A DNA stretch of 64,000 bases from Neoechinorhynchus agilis (GCA_051530055.1 CM121342.1:3162001-3226000); one strand, 5' to 3'; positions 11,216 to 23,249 are shown, numbered from the stretch's first letter. Numbers and translations: made by a program. Notes: generated from the sequence alone by a model not told the origin.

Positions 11216-12240
11216 AGCATACATAATTTATAGTTTCATCAACGCTCCCATTCATCGGCGCTGGCCAAAACGCTGGCCGCATTGCCCCCGCTGCACCGCA
11301 ATGCTTATTTCTTGCGCCAAGAACGACGTCGATCTTGGCTCTCCAGTCGCCGCGTTGATTCGTTTCCCCAAGTCCTTCACGAGGAGGGCTAGTGCCGACC
11401 ACTCCCAAGGTACGTTTCCACACCGAAGGGGACAAAATGGTAATTTTGGATTAGCTCCCTGTATTTTGAACATTTCCGGATCCTCTGCCATCGTCGCCTC
11501 CTCTGGACCTTTTTTTTTTTTTTTTTTTTTTTTTTTCGGGGGGGGGGGGGGATGTTGGAGTTTGCCAACAAATTTGACATTCAATTATATGTCCCAGCTG
11601 CTTACGAATTACCCCGTCGAGCTCTCCTAACAATTTGTCTTCTCCGAAACATGGAGCTGCTCTTAGCTTATGAAGCAATTTCGGCATATAGAGGCAATTC
11701 TTGATCAAGAAGAGACCCTCATGTGCCGAAAGCTCAGAAGTTCGGCCGTAGAGCAACTCCATTTTTCGGGACATGCGCGCAGGTCCTTCGCAACATTCTC
11801 AGCAAGAACGCAGCTCCCGGTGTGAGCTGGTCAAGGGTGATCAAACCCGGACCAGGAGCAACTGATTCAAAATCGCTAGAGATTTGAGCACGCTCGTTTT
11901 CAGTTGCGTTCAGGATAAGAAGTTCGCACGGTCAGCTTCATTCAGATCCTTTGAAGGTCGCTCAAAACAACACTTGAATCGCCACCGAGTGTGGCATCGT
12001 CCAAGGACCAAGCGTTGAAAGGAGAAAACATTGAATGGGCAAGATCATTTACTGCGACGGAGAAGCTCCCTGTTGTACACCACTCTGCGACCAAATTATT
12101 TGTCGTTGTACAGCAGTAGCGTATGGTTAGCATATGCTCTCCAGAAATAGGGGTAAGCCTCTGGGACGACATCCTCAATTGCTTTTAACATTATTTCCCT
12201 TTTAAGGTATTGAAAGCATTTTTTAACCCCTTTTACCTTT
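11190..12240 (-). mobile_element. R2-type element inserted in LINE C, left arm, internally deleted
   Basis: Minus-strand R2-type reverse-transcriptase pieces (AWSLDDATLGGDSSVVLSDL at 11942-12020; LFLIKNCLYMPKLLHKLRAA at about 11640-11720) and the C-terminal NAAS end at about 11280. Compared with the right arm (31154-32882) about 0.72 kb covering the zinc knuckle and endonuclease region is missing near 11560, next to a long homopolymer run. Confidence 0.82.
11510..11551. repeat. T27-C-G14 homopolymer junction
   Basis: Twenty-seven T (11510-11536), one C, then fourteen G (11538-11551). The right arm at about 32550-32570 has only six A on the complementary strand and ordinary sequence instead of the G run. 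Replication slippage, untemplated repair or a base-calling fault could each explain it. Confidence 0.9.
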
Positions 12241-13060
12241 ATAAAACTGTGGAAGTAAACGGGGATAAGTTTCCTCACTCCGAGTTCCTATAAAAGTTTT
12301 ATTCACTACTCTTTCCAAACAGAAATTATAGAGTTTTGGATAGAAATAACCTGATCTGTGACGGATTGTTTATGGGTCCCTTCGTTTTGGGTAAGAAAAC
12401 CTTTTTCACGACATTTATATTTAACAAATCTTTAAAATCCAGTTTCTTTAACTTGAGGTTTGAAAGAATAAAAATTTGATCTCATCACTAATAGCAGAGC
12501 CGTGAGATCCACAGGACTCTAGCAGAGTGTCGACACTCAGGTTCCAGGTAAAAGATTTTTATTAAAAATGGAAAGAGGAGGAGCTGAATAGGCCAGTACG
12601 TATGCGTATATAAAATTTCCTCTATCACCGAAGATTCCTGCCATATCATAATATGGCAGGAATCCAATTAACAGCTTTTGCTCTCCAACAAATTGGTTTC
12701 TTGTGTAAAACGGCATGCCAGAAACCTTTCCCAAAGCATTTCATATTTACAAGATATTTTTTGTCTTGGGAAATTTGAAGAAACCATTTCTCGGTGTAAA
12801 ACTTCTTCATGAAAGAGGAATGCATACTTTTATTGTTTAAAATATCAGCAATAATTTCTTTTTGTAAAACATATTAGCCGTTTTACATAGCGAACGTCGC
12901 TTTATGTAAGATTGAGTGGTGAGATGGGCTTTTACCGATTTTAATATGATTTCATTAAAAAGAGAAATCAATCTCTCCTTGGACAGCAGAGATTTTAAAT
13001 CAGCATTAAAATTACTCAAAGATTTTCATTTAAAACTATATAGTCCCTAAGTGAGGGGCC
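12190..13060 (-). mobile_element. LINE family C, 5' part, left arm
   Basis: Minus-strand copy of 30195-31153: the region before and into the first reverse-transcriptase motifs (LSKERLISLFNEIILKSVKA; KLIPVYFHSFIK). Confidence 0.75.
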
Positions 13061-13169
13061 ATCAGATTGAAATACAATACAATCGTGTCCCAACAAATGC
13101 TGCGTTTGAATTTGAAGAGTTTTTTATTTACTTTTTTTTCAAAGATAAATATTTTTAACAATTCAAACA

Positions 13170-13755
13170 ATCTGTTCAAACACACTCACCACCTCCCGCC
13201 GAATTCCAGCTTTTGTCCTTCCTCGACCGTCGCCATCACGCTGGCAGCATTGCCCCGTTGTACTGCCAGCGAGATATTTTGTCGAAGGAATACGCCTGCT
13301 CTTGAGTCTCCGGTTGCCTCTCTCAATTTCTTCGAGACATCCTGGAGCAGAGAGAGTGCCGAGCTGCCGAGCGCTCCATACGTCTCTACTCCGAAGGGGA
13401 CAAAATAGTGAGCCCTTGCTAATTCCCTATATTTTCATGCCTTCGTCCATTCCGCTACACTGGCTGCACCTCAGCGATTTCGAGAGAGTAGGGAATGTTG
13501 CTTACTGCGAGGGACGTGGCGTCCCGAGGCGTGCCCTCCAGCCACGGGAAGACCGAAATTCCATCCGGCCTACGGCCGTCTTGTTGACAAAGGTGGGAGG
13601 GTTCCAGGATGCTCGGGAAGTTCGCCGTTCTCAACGCCCGAGAAATTGCGCTGTTGATCTCAGAATGGCGTGAGAACCTTCCTCCCGACTTTACGCAAAC
13701 GAGAGCTTGTCGCCGGAAAGCATCAACCAAATCCATGAGGATCCTTTCCCAAATT
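13170..13755 (-). mobile_element. R2-type element C-terminal tail, left arm
   Basis: Encodes the end of the R2-type protein on the minus strand: RFSRHSEIN, ILEPSHLCQQDGRRPDGISV (endonuclease-like RPD block), then the VPFGVET and NAASVMATV end. Corresponds to 29640-30190. It abuts the gypsy fossil at its 5' side. Confidence 0.83.
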
Positions 13756-15630
13756 TGTTCAGGAATATTCTACTGGTATAAGGGAGCTTCAGGTACCTTC
13801 GGTCGTTTGGTCTGGCGGTCTAAAAGATACCCCAACCTTATGCTCGATGTCGTCGTGTATTGATGCCATCAACAATAAAAACGCGAAAGATCGCTTATGG
13901 CCGCTATTCCGGATATCCAGAGTGTAACACATGAACACTGTACTTCTGAGGCTTTGAAGAATCACGAGACGCTGTAGCCACAACAGAAGACTCCGTCCTC
14001 GACCGAAAGCTCTTTTCGTCGTGAAGAATATGTGCTGAGTTCATTTTGGAATCGCTGATGGCCAGCCACTCGAAAGATATGGCTTAACAGTTCATAATTC
14101 CGTCGCTTTTCGAATTTCGTCGAACGTGAATCCCATATTCGTCATGGTACGCTCTTGGATCAAGTGAACTTCGATTTCGCCGTTCGTCGTGGTGTCAATC
14201 TAGAAAGGGTGTCGGCCAGTTGATTCTCTTCTCCTATAGTAAACTCTATGCATGCGTCGTATTGTGATAGTTCTATTCCCCATCGGATCAATCTTTGATT
14301 TGTCATCTTTGACAAGTTCGATTTGTTCGAAGACGTACTTCAGTGGTTTATGGTCGCTGTACGGGACGAACTTGCGACCTGCCAGATACTGATGGAATCT
14401 CCGAACCGCAAAGATTATCGCCAAACCTTCCTTTCTATTTGAGATAAATTGATTTCTGGCCCCTTTAGTGGTACGATGCATACCTTACTGGAAATGGTCT
14501 GCCATCATCTTGTATCTGCATAAGAACAGCTCCAAGGCCTTTTCCACTTGTGTCACATCACAATCGAGTTTCCCTTTTTAGATCGAAAGTCTTAAGAACT
14601 TGAGCATTCATCAGTAATTCCTCACTTCTTCAGAAGCTTCCTCCTGCTTCGTGTCCCACTCCCATTTTTTCCTTGTTTGTTAATCCTTGCAATTCTCGGC
14701 ATTTAAATTGCAATCCTGGAATGAACATTTGCAAAAAATTGTCGTTTCCAAAAATGTCCTGAGCTTTCCTTTATTACGTGATCGGGGAAGTACTAAAATA
14801 GCTTTTATTTTTGTTACACTTGGTCGTACATGATCTCAGTGTAGTTCGTGGCCCAGATATTCAATTCCCTCCTGTAGAAAGACACATTTGTCTCGATTCA
14901 ACTTTAATCCCACTTCCTGTAATCTGTGCAGTACACTCAGATAAATTCGAGAGGTTGTCTCTGTGTTTTTCCAGTGGTCAGTACGTCGTCTAAGTATAGT
15001 GCAACTATTGGAATTCCCTGCAGCAGATCGTCCATATATTGTTGAAGGATGGCCGGTGCCAAGCTGGTACCGAAAGGCAATCGCTTAAATTCTAAGAATC
15101 TTCGCGGTGTGGATATCGTTAAATATGGCATTGATTCGGGACTTATGGGCAGTTGCAGATATACCTCATTTATGTCGAGCCCGGAATAGACCTCGCCACT
15201 CGCTATTTTACTCATTATTTTTTCCAATGTTGGTAGCGAATAACTGTTAACTCAGAGATACTGATTGATAGTGACCCTAAAATCGACGCAAGTTCTAATA
15301 TTTCCGTTGGCTTTGATAACCACAACGATCGGCGTATCCCATTCAATCGGTCCGTTTAGAGCGTCTACCTTCTCAAGTACGTCTGCCTCAACTTGCCATG
15401 GTAGCTCGTGGTCTACCTTTCGTTTCAACGCCAGGGAAATCTTCCTACTATCCCAACACATGAGAATCCCATTTTTACTAACGATGGCGGATTTCCACTT
15501 TGCGTACCGGAGCCATCGATTTTGCAAATTCGATTGATTTTTCCGCAGTAATTCTTGGAAAACTGCGATACCATCACTGATTACTTCTCGGAACTTCGCA
15601 CGCTATAGCACACATTTTTCGGCCCAGGGC
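13745..15630 (-). mobile_element. Ty3/gypsy-like pol fossil, left arm
   Basis: Minus strand carries parts of an LTR-retroelement pol: reverse transcriptase (DINEVYLQLPISPESMPYL, YLDD box), RNase H (YSDHKPLKYVF, ADTLSRL) and the beginning of an integrase region. No LTRs, gag or protease are visible, so it is a fragment; it is broken in several places. The inverted partner is 27720-29640. High arm identity means both copies stem from one older insertion duplicated with the palindrome. Confidence 0.88.
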
Positions 15631-15639
15631 ATTCTGAAT

Positions 15640-17700
15640 GCTTTTGTCCATGGGAATGGAGAGCATTGGCGGAAAAGGGCAGAAGAAAGTGGGGAAAGCG
15701 TATGTAAGGATAGGGAAGATGGCAGAAAAAGATAAAAGTGGGCAAGATGTTTAGGGGATACGCCGAGACGCCGGAGGAGTGTTTGAGGGAGGTAAAGACG
15801 AGGGTTTGTTTTTAGAGAGGGTCAATGAAATGTGGGCATCCCATTTAAGGTTTTCTTGTAAAGTCAGGCCCAGTATTCGGAGAGAAGAGGAACGTTGGAT
15901 GGGGAGAGGCGCGGGGATAAGATTGCGTTTGGAAATGTGGGGGACAAGCTCAAAAGATTTGGATAAATTTAGGGAGAGGTTTAGGGTGGAGAGCGAGGAA
16001 ATGAGATGGTTGATCTCGTCCATGGTTGTGGAGAGGGAGAGAGATGCGATGGTAATGACTGTGAGGTCATTTGCATAGAGAAAATGTTGGTAGGGGAGTG
16101 AGGGGATGAAGGTAGGAGAGTGAGGTTGCCAGGTTGGGAGGCCAAAGGAAGCACATCATTGGAGGAGGAGGACAGTCACTTACCATCGCATCTCTCTCCC
16201 TCTCCACAGCCATGGACGAGATCAACCATCTCATTTCCTCGCTCTCCACCCCATGCATAGGAGGGCGTCAGAACAAAGGTAATTGGGACGGAAAGCGAAT
16301 TGGGAAGGGGAGATGGTGTTGGAGCAGAATGGAAGTAGGCGGGTTTTAAAACATTTTCTAAGATTTTAGAGAAAGGTGAGAGAGGATAGGGATGGGACGA
16401 AGGAGGTGGGGGAAATCGGCTTATCGTTTTTGGGTAGGGGGACTACCCGGGCTTCCTTAAGACACGACGGGAAAGAGCCCAGTAGAAAGCTAAGGTTCGT
16501 TATGTGAGTTAGAGGATCGATAAGTTCTGGGATGATGAAACGAATGTCCCAATTTGGGATAGTCAGATTAGGGGAAGAATGGCGGAGCAGGCGTTTAAGG
16601 ATCTCTAGGATTTCGAGAGGGGAAACTAAGGAAGGGCATGTATGAATGGGCGGGTCAGATCCCGGAACTTATCGATAATCTAACGCACATAACGAACCTT
16701 GGCTTTCTACTGGGAGAGATGCTAAGGGGGTAGATCTACCAAGAGCGGTGCAATTTCGATTGGGAACGGACGAGAGACGAGATGAGAAAAATAATTTGGA
16801 GTGGAGGGAGGGGTAAGAGGGATTACCTGACCGGAAAGCTTTGGTGACCTGGATTTGAAGGGTTTTAGAAAAGGCGGCGAAACCATGGAGGGTCGCGGTT
16901 CGAGATTCGTATTGTTTTGCGAGGAAAGGAGGCCTTCATCGCAGATTCTATTAGATTTAACAAAGATCCCATTGCAATCGAGTCGCCAACGATGGTAGAG
17001 CGGTTTTGCGTGATAAGAGAATTGGCGCATGCAGCAAAGGATTGTGTATGATGATCACGTTTATCCCAGAAAACGTAGAGGTCGGAAAAGAAACGTTTTT
17101 GAGGTGATGAGGAGGAGAGAAGGATGGGACAATGGTCAGACGAGGCGATCGGGGGGAGGTTTGGTAGTGCACGAGTATTGCCTGATATTTGAGAAAATTT
17201 TATCTAGGCGGGAGGAGAAGCGTGTGGGGAAAGTAACGAGTTGGGAAAGATGAGAGAGCGAGGGCGGGATCGGCAGTTTGTTTAAAATCGCCCGGCCATT
17301 GCGGAGAAGGAGATGAAGTTGGATGTGAAGCCATTCAAGATCGTCGGAGATGAAAAGGAAGGGTGAAAAGCAATGGTAAGGGAGTGAGGCGCGGATGAAG
17401 ATCGATATGCCTCCCCCGTTTCGGAAGTCCCCTTGTGAGGTGAAAAGCTTGAAAGTTTGGTAGGAAAGCAGATAATTTGCTACGGGGTGAGAGCCATGTT
17501 TCTGTAATTACAAGGATGTCGGCATTGCAAGAAGATGCAGCTATATGGAGCTCATACAGTTTGGGGAGGATCCTGCGGATGTTAGAATAAAACATTATTG
17601 GAATGTTTAGAAAGGGAGATGAGGGGTGGACACTGAGGGAGAGGGTTGAAGCCGCGCGGAGAGAAGGGATGGGAGTTGACCGATGGGGTAGTTCAGATAA
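15640..17700 (-). mobile_element. LINE family A (CR1-like), left arm
   Basis: Minus strand: APE-type endonuclease (MFYSNIRRILPKLYELH, LVITETWLSP at about 17490-17590; SRLDKIFSNIRQ region around 17180), then reverse transcriptase with a YAND box near 16065 and a thumb (SSSLRILGLTLQENLKWDAH at about 15840-15900). A roughly 75-bp segment at 16172-16249 is in the opposite orientation and replaces the part that holds the first palm Asp in the right arm. Multiple stops. Confidence 0.85.
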
Positions 17701-17764
17701 TGGATTCGTGGGTGGACACTGCAGTAAGGGGTGATTTGAGTGTAGGGAAAAAATAAGTTGAGCG

Positions 17765-17853
17765 ATTCGGATCTGTTCAATGTAGAACTCACTTTCGATA
17801 TTCTCCCGTCTTTCGGTCAAATGAATAACCCTGCCCATTAGGTCAACCGCACC
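17765..17853 (+). pseudogene. Forkhead 5' scrap at inner edge of left arm
   Basis: Same sequence as the forkhead upstream region (SDSDLFNV... then CCTGCCCATTAG), cut off at ACCGCACC where the arm ends. The right arm counterpart (25287-25440) continues further into the forkhead domain. Confidence 0.7.
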
Positions 17854-17855
17854 TA

Positions 17856-17920
17856 AGAAACTACAAAAACTTTTATGTAATTACACTTTGTTCCAGGAGC
17901 CCCTATTATCATTTTTATTG
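17856..17920 (+). mobile_element. Scrap of LINE family C 3' region
   Basis: Matches 33686-33750 (AAGAAACTACAAAAACTTTT and following). It joins the inner edge of the left arm to the Penelope-like fragment. Confidence 0.7.
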
Positions 17921-18678
17921 GAGAGGAAATCTTAAATGGATTCGAATTCACAAGAATATCAAGATGCCCAACGTCAAGTCGCGAAAAGGAATTTAATTCT
18001 TTTCTTTTAAACCTCAAGAAACAAGGCAAGCTTCCGAATGTGGATTATAAGATCCTTCGATCAACAGATGCAAAAACGCCCCAAATGTACCTGCTTGCGA
18101 AAGTACATAAGGAGCCAGTCAAGTTCAGACCAATAATTGCAGCACACACCACATTCTGCACGAAAATCTCAAGGAGAATAGCTGATATGCTGAGGAGCGC
18201 AATGGGATCTTCGGAGAGAGTGGTGTCTTCGGGTGCCGACTTCGTCTCAAGATTGGAAACATTTTGGAATTCCCAGTATAGGATGATGTCGGCAGATGTG
18301 ATCTCCCTCTTCACCAAAATTCCTGTGGATGTGGCAATAGACCTCGCAGTTCCACTCCTGTCCACTAATGCTGAATGGAAGTTAACTATAAGCGACTGGC
18401 GAAAGCTATTGCAGTTTTGTACCAGATTCTGCAACTTCCAGTTCAACGGTATCGACTATGATCAGAAAGATGGAGTGGCGATGGGCAGCCCGTTAGCCCC
18501 TGTGCTTGCTGAGCTATATATGCGGCACTGGGAGAGCGAACATTTGTCGTCGATACAGGGGGTGAAGATCTGGTTCAGATATGTGGATGACACGTTCTTG
18601 TTGATCGACCCGTCGGAGACGAATATGGACCGCCTTCAACACGAACTGAATGGGATGGACCACGCATGTTGCGTCCCA
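17921..18678 (+). mobile_element. Penelope-like element reverse transcriptase fragment
   Basis: An open plus-strand frame (18040-18684) shows Penelope-type motifs in order: LAKVHKEPVKFRPII, MSADVISLFTKIPVDVAI (first catalytic Asp), FNGIDYDQKDGVAMGSPLAP and WFRYVDDTFLL (catalytic DD). Upstream bases continue the family's KKQGKLPNVDYK block in another frame. The C-terminal GIY-YIG endonuclease is absent: the element stops abruptly at about 18678 against the R2-type element, tail to tail. Only a middle fragment survives. Confidence 0.9.
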
Positions 18679-21240
18679 AATTAGACTCTTCCCTTCTTTC
18701 CAAGGGAAAACGGTTATACCGTCGGGACGCTTACCATCCGAGCGACAGAGGTGATTGGGCTCCAGGATGGTTGGAACGTGGATCGAGTTCAGAGCTCTGC
18801 TAATGATCGCGTTGAGCTCTGCGTGCCTTGGGAAACGACCGCTCGATCTCTTGCAGTAGAGTCCATGTCTCCCGAGCACGTCAACTTTTATTCCACATCG
18901 GCACTGGCGTGGGGCACAGGTTGGAAGTCCTAAACGTAGAGCGACGGCTATTCGAACTGTCTCGTCGTCCAGCAAAGTTCCCAAAGTACCAATTGGCAAA
19001 ACGTTCAACCATGCGCCTGACTCCTTCGAGGAACTGGCCACAAGTCTAGCTTGAGACATCTCGTCCATCTGGCCTTTTAGTTTGTTGTGAGCAGTCAGGA
19101 TTAAGGGTTTATCCCAAGCAGATTGTTCGTGCGCGTTGGTTGGAGCTTGTTGCAGACCGGTCTGCGAGAGCCATGATGTGACTCCCTGTTTCAATAGTTT
19201 GCATGGCTTCGGCATTCTGTTTAAAAGAATTTCCCCCTGTAATTCCTCCGTCTTGTGCATCGAGGATACGAATACCGGAAGGGCCAAACCAGCCACACTT
19301 CGTAAGCCTAAACCTCCGTATTTGATCGGAAGGGCAGCTTGTTGCCAAGCTTCATCAGTGATGGCGCAGTTCGTTACCTTCTCAAGATGCTTTTTCATCA
19401 AACCATCTAAGTCAAGGAGACGTTTGGTGTGTCGGAAGTACGGGGCTGCTCTCATCTTGAACATAAGCTTCGGTATGTATAGGCAGTTCCTCACCAAGAA
19501 GAGAGCTTCGTGTGCATTCAATTCTTGAACGCGGGAGCACAAAATATCCAGTTTAGGGAGCTCTTCTTCAATCTCGCGATCTATGTTCGCATCCAGGACG
19601 CAACTGCCGAGAAGAGTGAAGCTTTGCCGGTTGATTAATCGGATTCCTGGGGCAACGGATTCGAAGGACTGCATTATATCCGCCATGTGAGAATGTGAAA
19701 TATTTAGTGGCAATAGTTCACACTTCGCGGGGTTGACACGTAAGCCCAATTCCGCAGCAGAAACAAGCAGGGATTGCAGGTCTTCTAGAACCGTCTTTGG
19801 GTCACCGCCCAATGTCGCGTCATCCAAGTACCAGACGTTCAAACTTGCCTTGAGCTTACGAGATATTCCATTGGTTGTTAAGGAAAATCCTATGGGGCCG
19901 AGAGGATCGCCTTGTTGCAGGCCTGTTTCGGACCAAATGGTGTGCTCGTTGAAATGTAGAGGTGTCTTAGAACCATACGCCTTCACAAAGTATTCATAGG
20001 CTTCAGGTAATTCTCGAGCAATGGTACTTAGCAAGGCTGTTCGATCGACTGTATTAAAGGCGTTCGAAAAATCGACTTTTAGGACAACCGTTGGGGTGGC
20101 AGAGGCGTCGATATAGGTACGTGTGGAGTGCACTATCGTTTCTGCTCCACATGGAGTACAGCAACCCAACTGAAAAGGTCTGAGTTGCTCACTTACCCTT
20201 TCGCTCAGTCGCTTACACAAAATCTTCCCTGCCAAACGTCTTAGAGTGCAGCCCACAACTATCGGACGAATATCTCTGTTTGATTTGGAAAGGGCACAAA
20301 GAGATGCCGAGAATAGAAAATTCGTTGCTTGAAGTGGGAGAGGTCCATTTATGATTTCATCGACCACATTAACGAGTTCGGTTTCGAGCTTCATTCCCAT
20401 CACTCCCGTTCCAAATCCCAACATATCCTTGATGTGTTGGGGTCGAAGTCCGTCGGGTCCATGTCCCGACCCATTGGGGAACGAGGATACAGCACATCTA
20501 AGTTCCTCCCGCGTGCACCTCGTCGATTGACGCGACTTTTCCGGTATCGGGGGCAAAATCGGTGGCAAAGCTGAAGGATGCTTACTTCTCAACGCCTCCA
20601 GTGTCGAGCGGTCGTTGTCCGCAAACGTAGCTGTGGAACTGAGTAACCTGATCGCTCCACGGACATCTGCGTCTGTCAATTTGGCAGAAATCCTATTACT
20701 CAAATTATAAGGACGGCCGAAGGGTCCTTCTGGACGTTTCTTGGCAAGAGTTTGATTATTGTAACTTTTCGTCACAGCCTCCTCAAAAAGTCGATCAAAA
20801 TTGGTTATCCGCTGCTTGATAGTGGTCGTGAAGCTGGACTCGGGGTCACGGCTAGTACTCAGAACCAATTTTGGAAAGGCGAATAAACGTGAATAGTTTG
20901 TATTCGTCGGTTCAGATAGGCAGTTTGCCAGCAGCTTCGAGAACATTTCACAGCAGCTATTCCTGGCTCCTTTTGGAATCCTCTTCAAGACCGTTTTTGG
21001 AAGATATTGTAAGAGGCGCTTCATCACATTTTGAGTTTCGAGACTGTCGATGATAAGATCCAGGGCATCGAGATCGTACCGGGCCATGTTTTCGAATGAG
21101 CCCACTTATCGTCACGCCTATGACACGATCGCATACAGTACAGCGAGTCGAAATCGAGGGCGAAATGGGCGGAGAGAAGAGATCTGCCTCCATTACTGAG
21201 GACTCACGGATTGTTTGCAAGTTTTTTCAACTTAATTGAA
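18668..21240 (-). mobile_element. R2-type non-LTR retrotransposon, best copy (863-codon ORF)
   Basis: Largest intact frame of the window (21105-18514, first in-frame ATG near 21087; the last ~50 codons read into Penelope DNA). Domains by residue: reverse transcriptase about 195-470 with VDFSNAF (Asp345), TGLQQGDPLGP and WYLDDATLGG (427-430); a CCHC knuckle CRC-x9-H-x3-C at 735-751; and a restriction-like endonuclease with GKRPDG (791-796) and IWDATC (809-814). An N-terminal zinc finger CTVC-x14-H-x6-C followed by CPGS lies in another frame at about 21060-21220 and overlaps the start, so one frameshift separates finger and RT. The 3' end after WDATC is lost. Domain order matches endonuclease-type LINEs such as R2/R4/NeSL; the exact clade is not decided here. 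Relatives sit at 11.2, 13.2, 29.6, 31.2, 4.8 and 22.7 kb. Confidence 0.88.
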
Positions 21241-21519
21241 CCGAGAAGAGTATTTGTTGGATGGATAAATAGACGGGCTTATTAAAGAAAAGGTGACCCA
21301 ATATGAATATAGTCCAAGAGCAGATTCACTTATGCGTTCAGCAATATTGATTGGCGCAGAGCAAAGAATAGCGTAGGGTTGCGAGTTCGGAAATCTGGAC
21401 AGGTACTTGATTGCTTTAAAGCCGCGGGTCTTTTCTATTTCGCCAGGCTAAACATTAGAAACGTTACTGTTCTTGATTTATTGTTTGTAAGTGTTTACGA
21501 CGTTGGATCGTGTTCCACT
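21241..21519. other. Unassigned DNA between R2-type element and KH array B
   Basis: No motif recognised. It may contain the 5' untranslated part of the R2-type element. The match to the KH arrays begins at about 21520. Confidence 0.5.
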
Positions 21520-22580
21520 GATATTTGCTTTCCGAAAAATGTATACAAGAAGATGTTGATTTTATAGGAACTTTATCCTACATTGAGGATGCAGAACGAT
21601 TAATTAGCGGAGGCATTTAAATTGACGGCAGCTCAATGGAAGTATTCGAAGTAATACTCAAATCAGATCGATCGCTTAGTGGAAGTTAAAATGAACCAGC
21701 GCTCAACAATCATCGGTACAAATGAAGAGGCTATAAAAGCATTGCAAGAAAGGTTCCACTTGGTGATCGTAGTTCCCGATGAAGACGCAGAGCAAACGCA
21801 TAATCGATTTATCGTCAGGGGCTTAATCTCGACCAGTGCTCGAAGGCGGTCGAAGAAATAAAAATAAAATGGAATAGATTTCGACGGCAAGAACGCAAAG
21901 AAAAAATCCGGGAAATTCATCAAATCGATCGTTTGATGGAAGTTAAAATGAACCAGCGCTCAACAATCATCGGTACAAATGAAGAGGCTATAAAAGCATT
22001 GCAAGAAAGGTTCCACTGGGTGATTGTTGCTTCCGATGAAGTAGCAGAGCAAACGGATAATCAATTTATCTTTGGGGGCCATCACCGGATCAAATTGATT
22101 GCTTGATGGAAGTTTAAATTAACCAGGGCTCAACAATCATCGGTACAGATTAAGGGGCTTAAAAAGCATTGGACGAAATGTTCCACTTGGTGATTGTTGC
22201 TCCAGATGAAGAAGCAGAACAAACGGTTAATCAATTTATCTTTGGGCAGTCACCGGATCAAATCGATCGCTTAATGGAAGTTTAAATGAACCAGTTCTCA
22301 ACCATCATCGGTACCGATGAAGAGGCTATGAAAGCATTGGACGAAAGGTTCCACTTATTGATTCTTGTTCCCGATGAAGAAGCCGAACAATCGGATTATC
22401 AATTTATCTTTGGGGGACATCACCGAATCAAATCGATCGCTTGATGGAAGTTTAAATTAACCAGGGCTCAACAATCATCGGTACAGATGAAGAGGCTATA
22501 AAAGCATTGGACGAAAGGTTCCACTTGGTGATTGTTGTTCTTAATGAAGAAGCAGTACAAACGGATAATCAATTAAGCGT
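21520..22580 (+). pseudogene. KH-domain tandem array B, five units
   Basis: Plus-strand units start near 21691, 21948, 22118, 22286 and 22456: one 257-bp step, then about 170-bp steps, the same long-to-short switch as array A. The first unit reads MNQRSTIIGTNEEAIKALQE, FHLVIVVPDEDAEQTHNRF. A partial KH-like end (FIGTLSYIEDAERLI) precedes it at 21540-21620. Stops in the short units (TAA in place of the MNQ start context) show decay. Inverted relative to array A, direct relative to array C. Confidence 0.72.
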
Positions 22581-22740
22581 TAGGTGGGCCTCGAAGGCGT
22601 ACATGAAATTCTCTGTTAAATACTCAAAGGTTCCATCGCATTGTTCGAATAAATTCCTGCATACCAATTAAGTGTTTCGACAATAAAACAGAAATTTTCA
22701 AAAAACCTTCAGTTCAAAATCTGATCAGTTTCTCTTAAGG

Positions 22741-22990
22741 CCTTATTCTGTGATGCGTCAGGACTGGTTCGTATTTCTAGGAGTGTAGCTTGGAATATAA
22801 CTCTGAAGATGTACACTCCGGTCGTTTGGTACTGCGGCGCAGGACCTGGTCAAGCAACTGTCTAAGAGATTGAGACGAATCACTGGTGATCGGAGATTAT
22901 GAGCATTCCGTCTGAAAAACATAAGTCTGGTGGTGCAACGGGAGGGGAAACGCTGCATCCGTCCTTTCGACCGTTACATCAGGACGGCAA
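22741..22990 (+). mobile_element. R2-type C-terminal tail, copy B
   Basis: Plus-strand twin of 4830-5060: DLVKQLSKRLRRITGDRR, KNISLVVQ, then NAASVLSTV in a shifted frame. Confidence 0.75.
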
Positions 22991-23249
22991 CTGAGTGTGA
23001 TGCAGAAGCAGTAAATACTTTTTGTTTCCACTAAAATTCAGTCCATATTAAAAGCTTGACCAATTATTACCTTACATTGTGAATCCCATTCCAGAACAGC
23101 GAGGACATTAGCTAGCATGTTGCGAGAAATGTGTGGAGCAGGATATGCATTGGTATAAGACATTATGATGGAAACGGAGATTGTGCCAAGAGCGGATACC
23201 TATACGTTTTCGGAATTAACGGACGGTATTATGGGAGTTTTGAAGTGTC

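Larger units (their letters stand above)
6400..17853 (+). repeat. Left arm of giant imperfect palindrome
   Basis: Inverted and nearly co-linear with 25344-37630. Matching pairs of translated landmarks include 7836-8030 with 36006-36242, 9434-9745 with 34310-34621, 13067-13408 with 30063-30302, 15751-16023 with 27328-27550 and 17335-17838 with 25344-25860. Residue differences are few. The arm is about 0.8 kb shorter than its partner, mainly through a deletion near 11560. Confidence 0.93.

Noticed and set aside
11301-11630. ORFs with runs of Phe, Lys, Pro or Gly around the homopolymer
   Set aside because: Translation of T27/G14, not a real protein.
13745-15630. Endogenous retrovirus with envelope
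   Set aside because: Only pol parts of Ty3/gypsy type are seen; no envelope, capsid or terminal repeats nearby.
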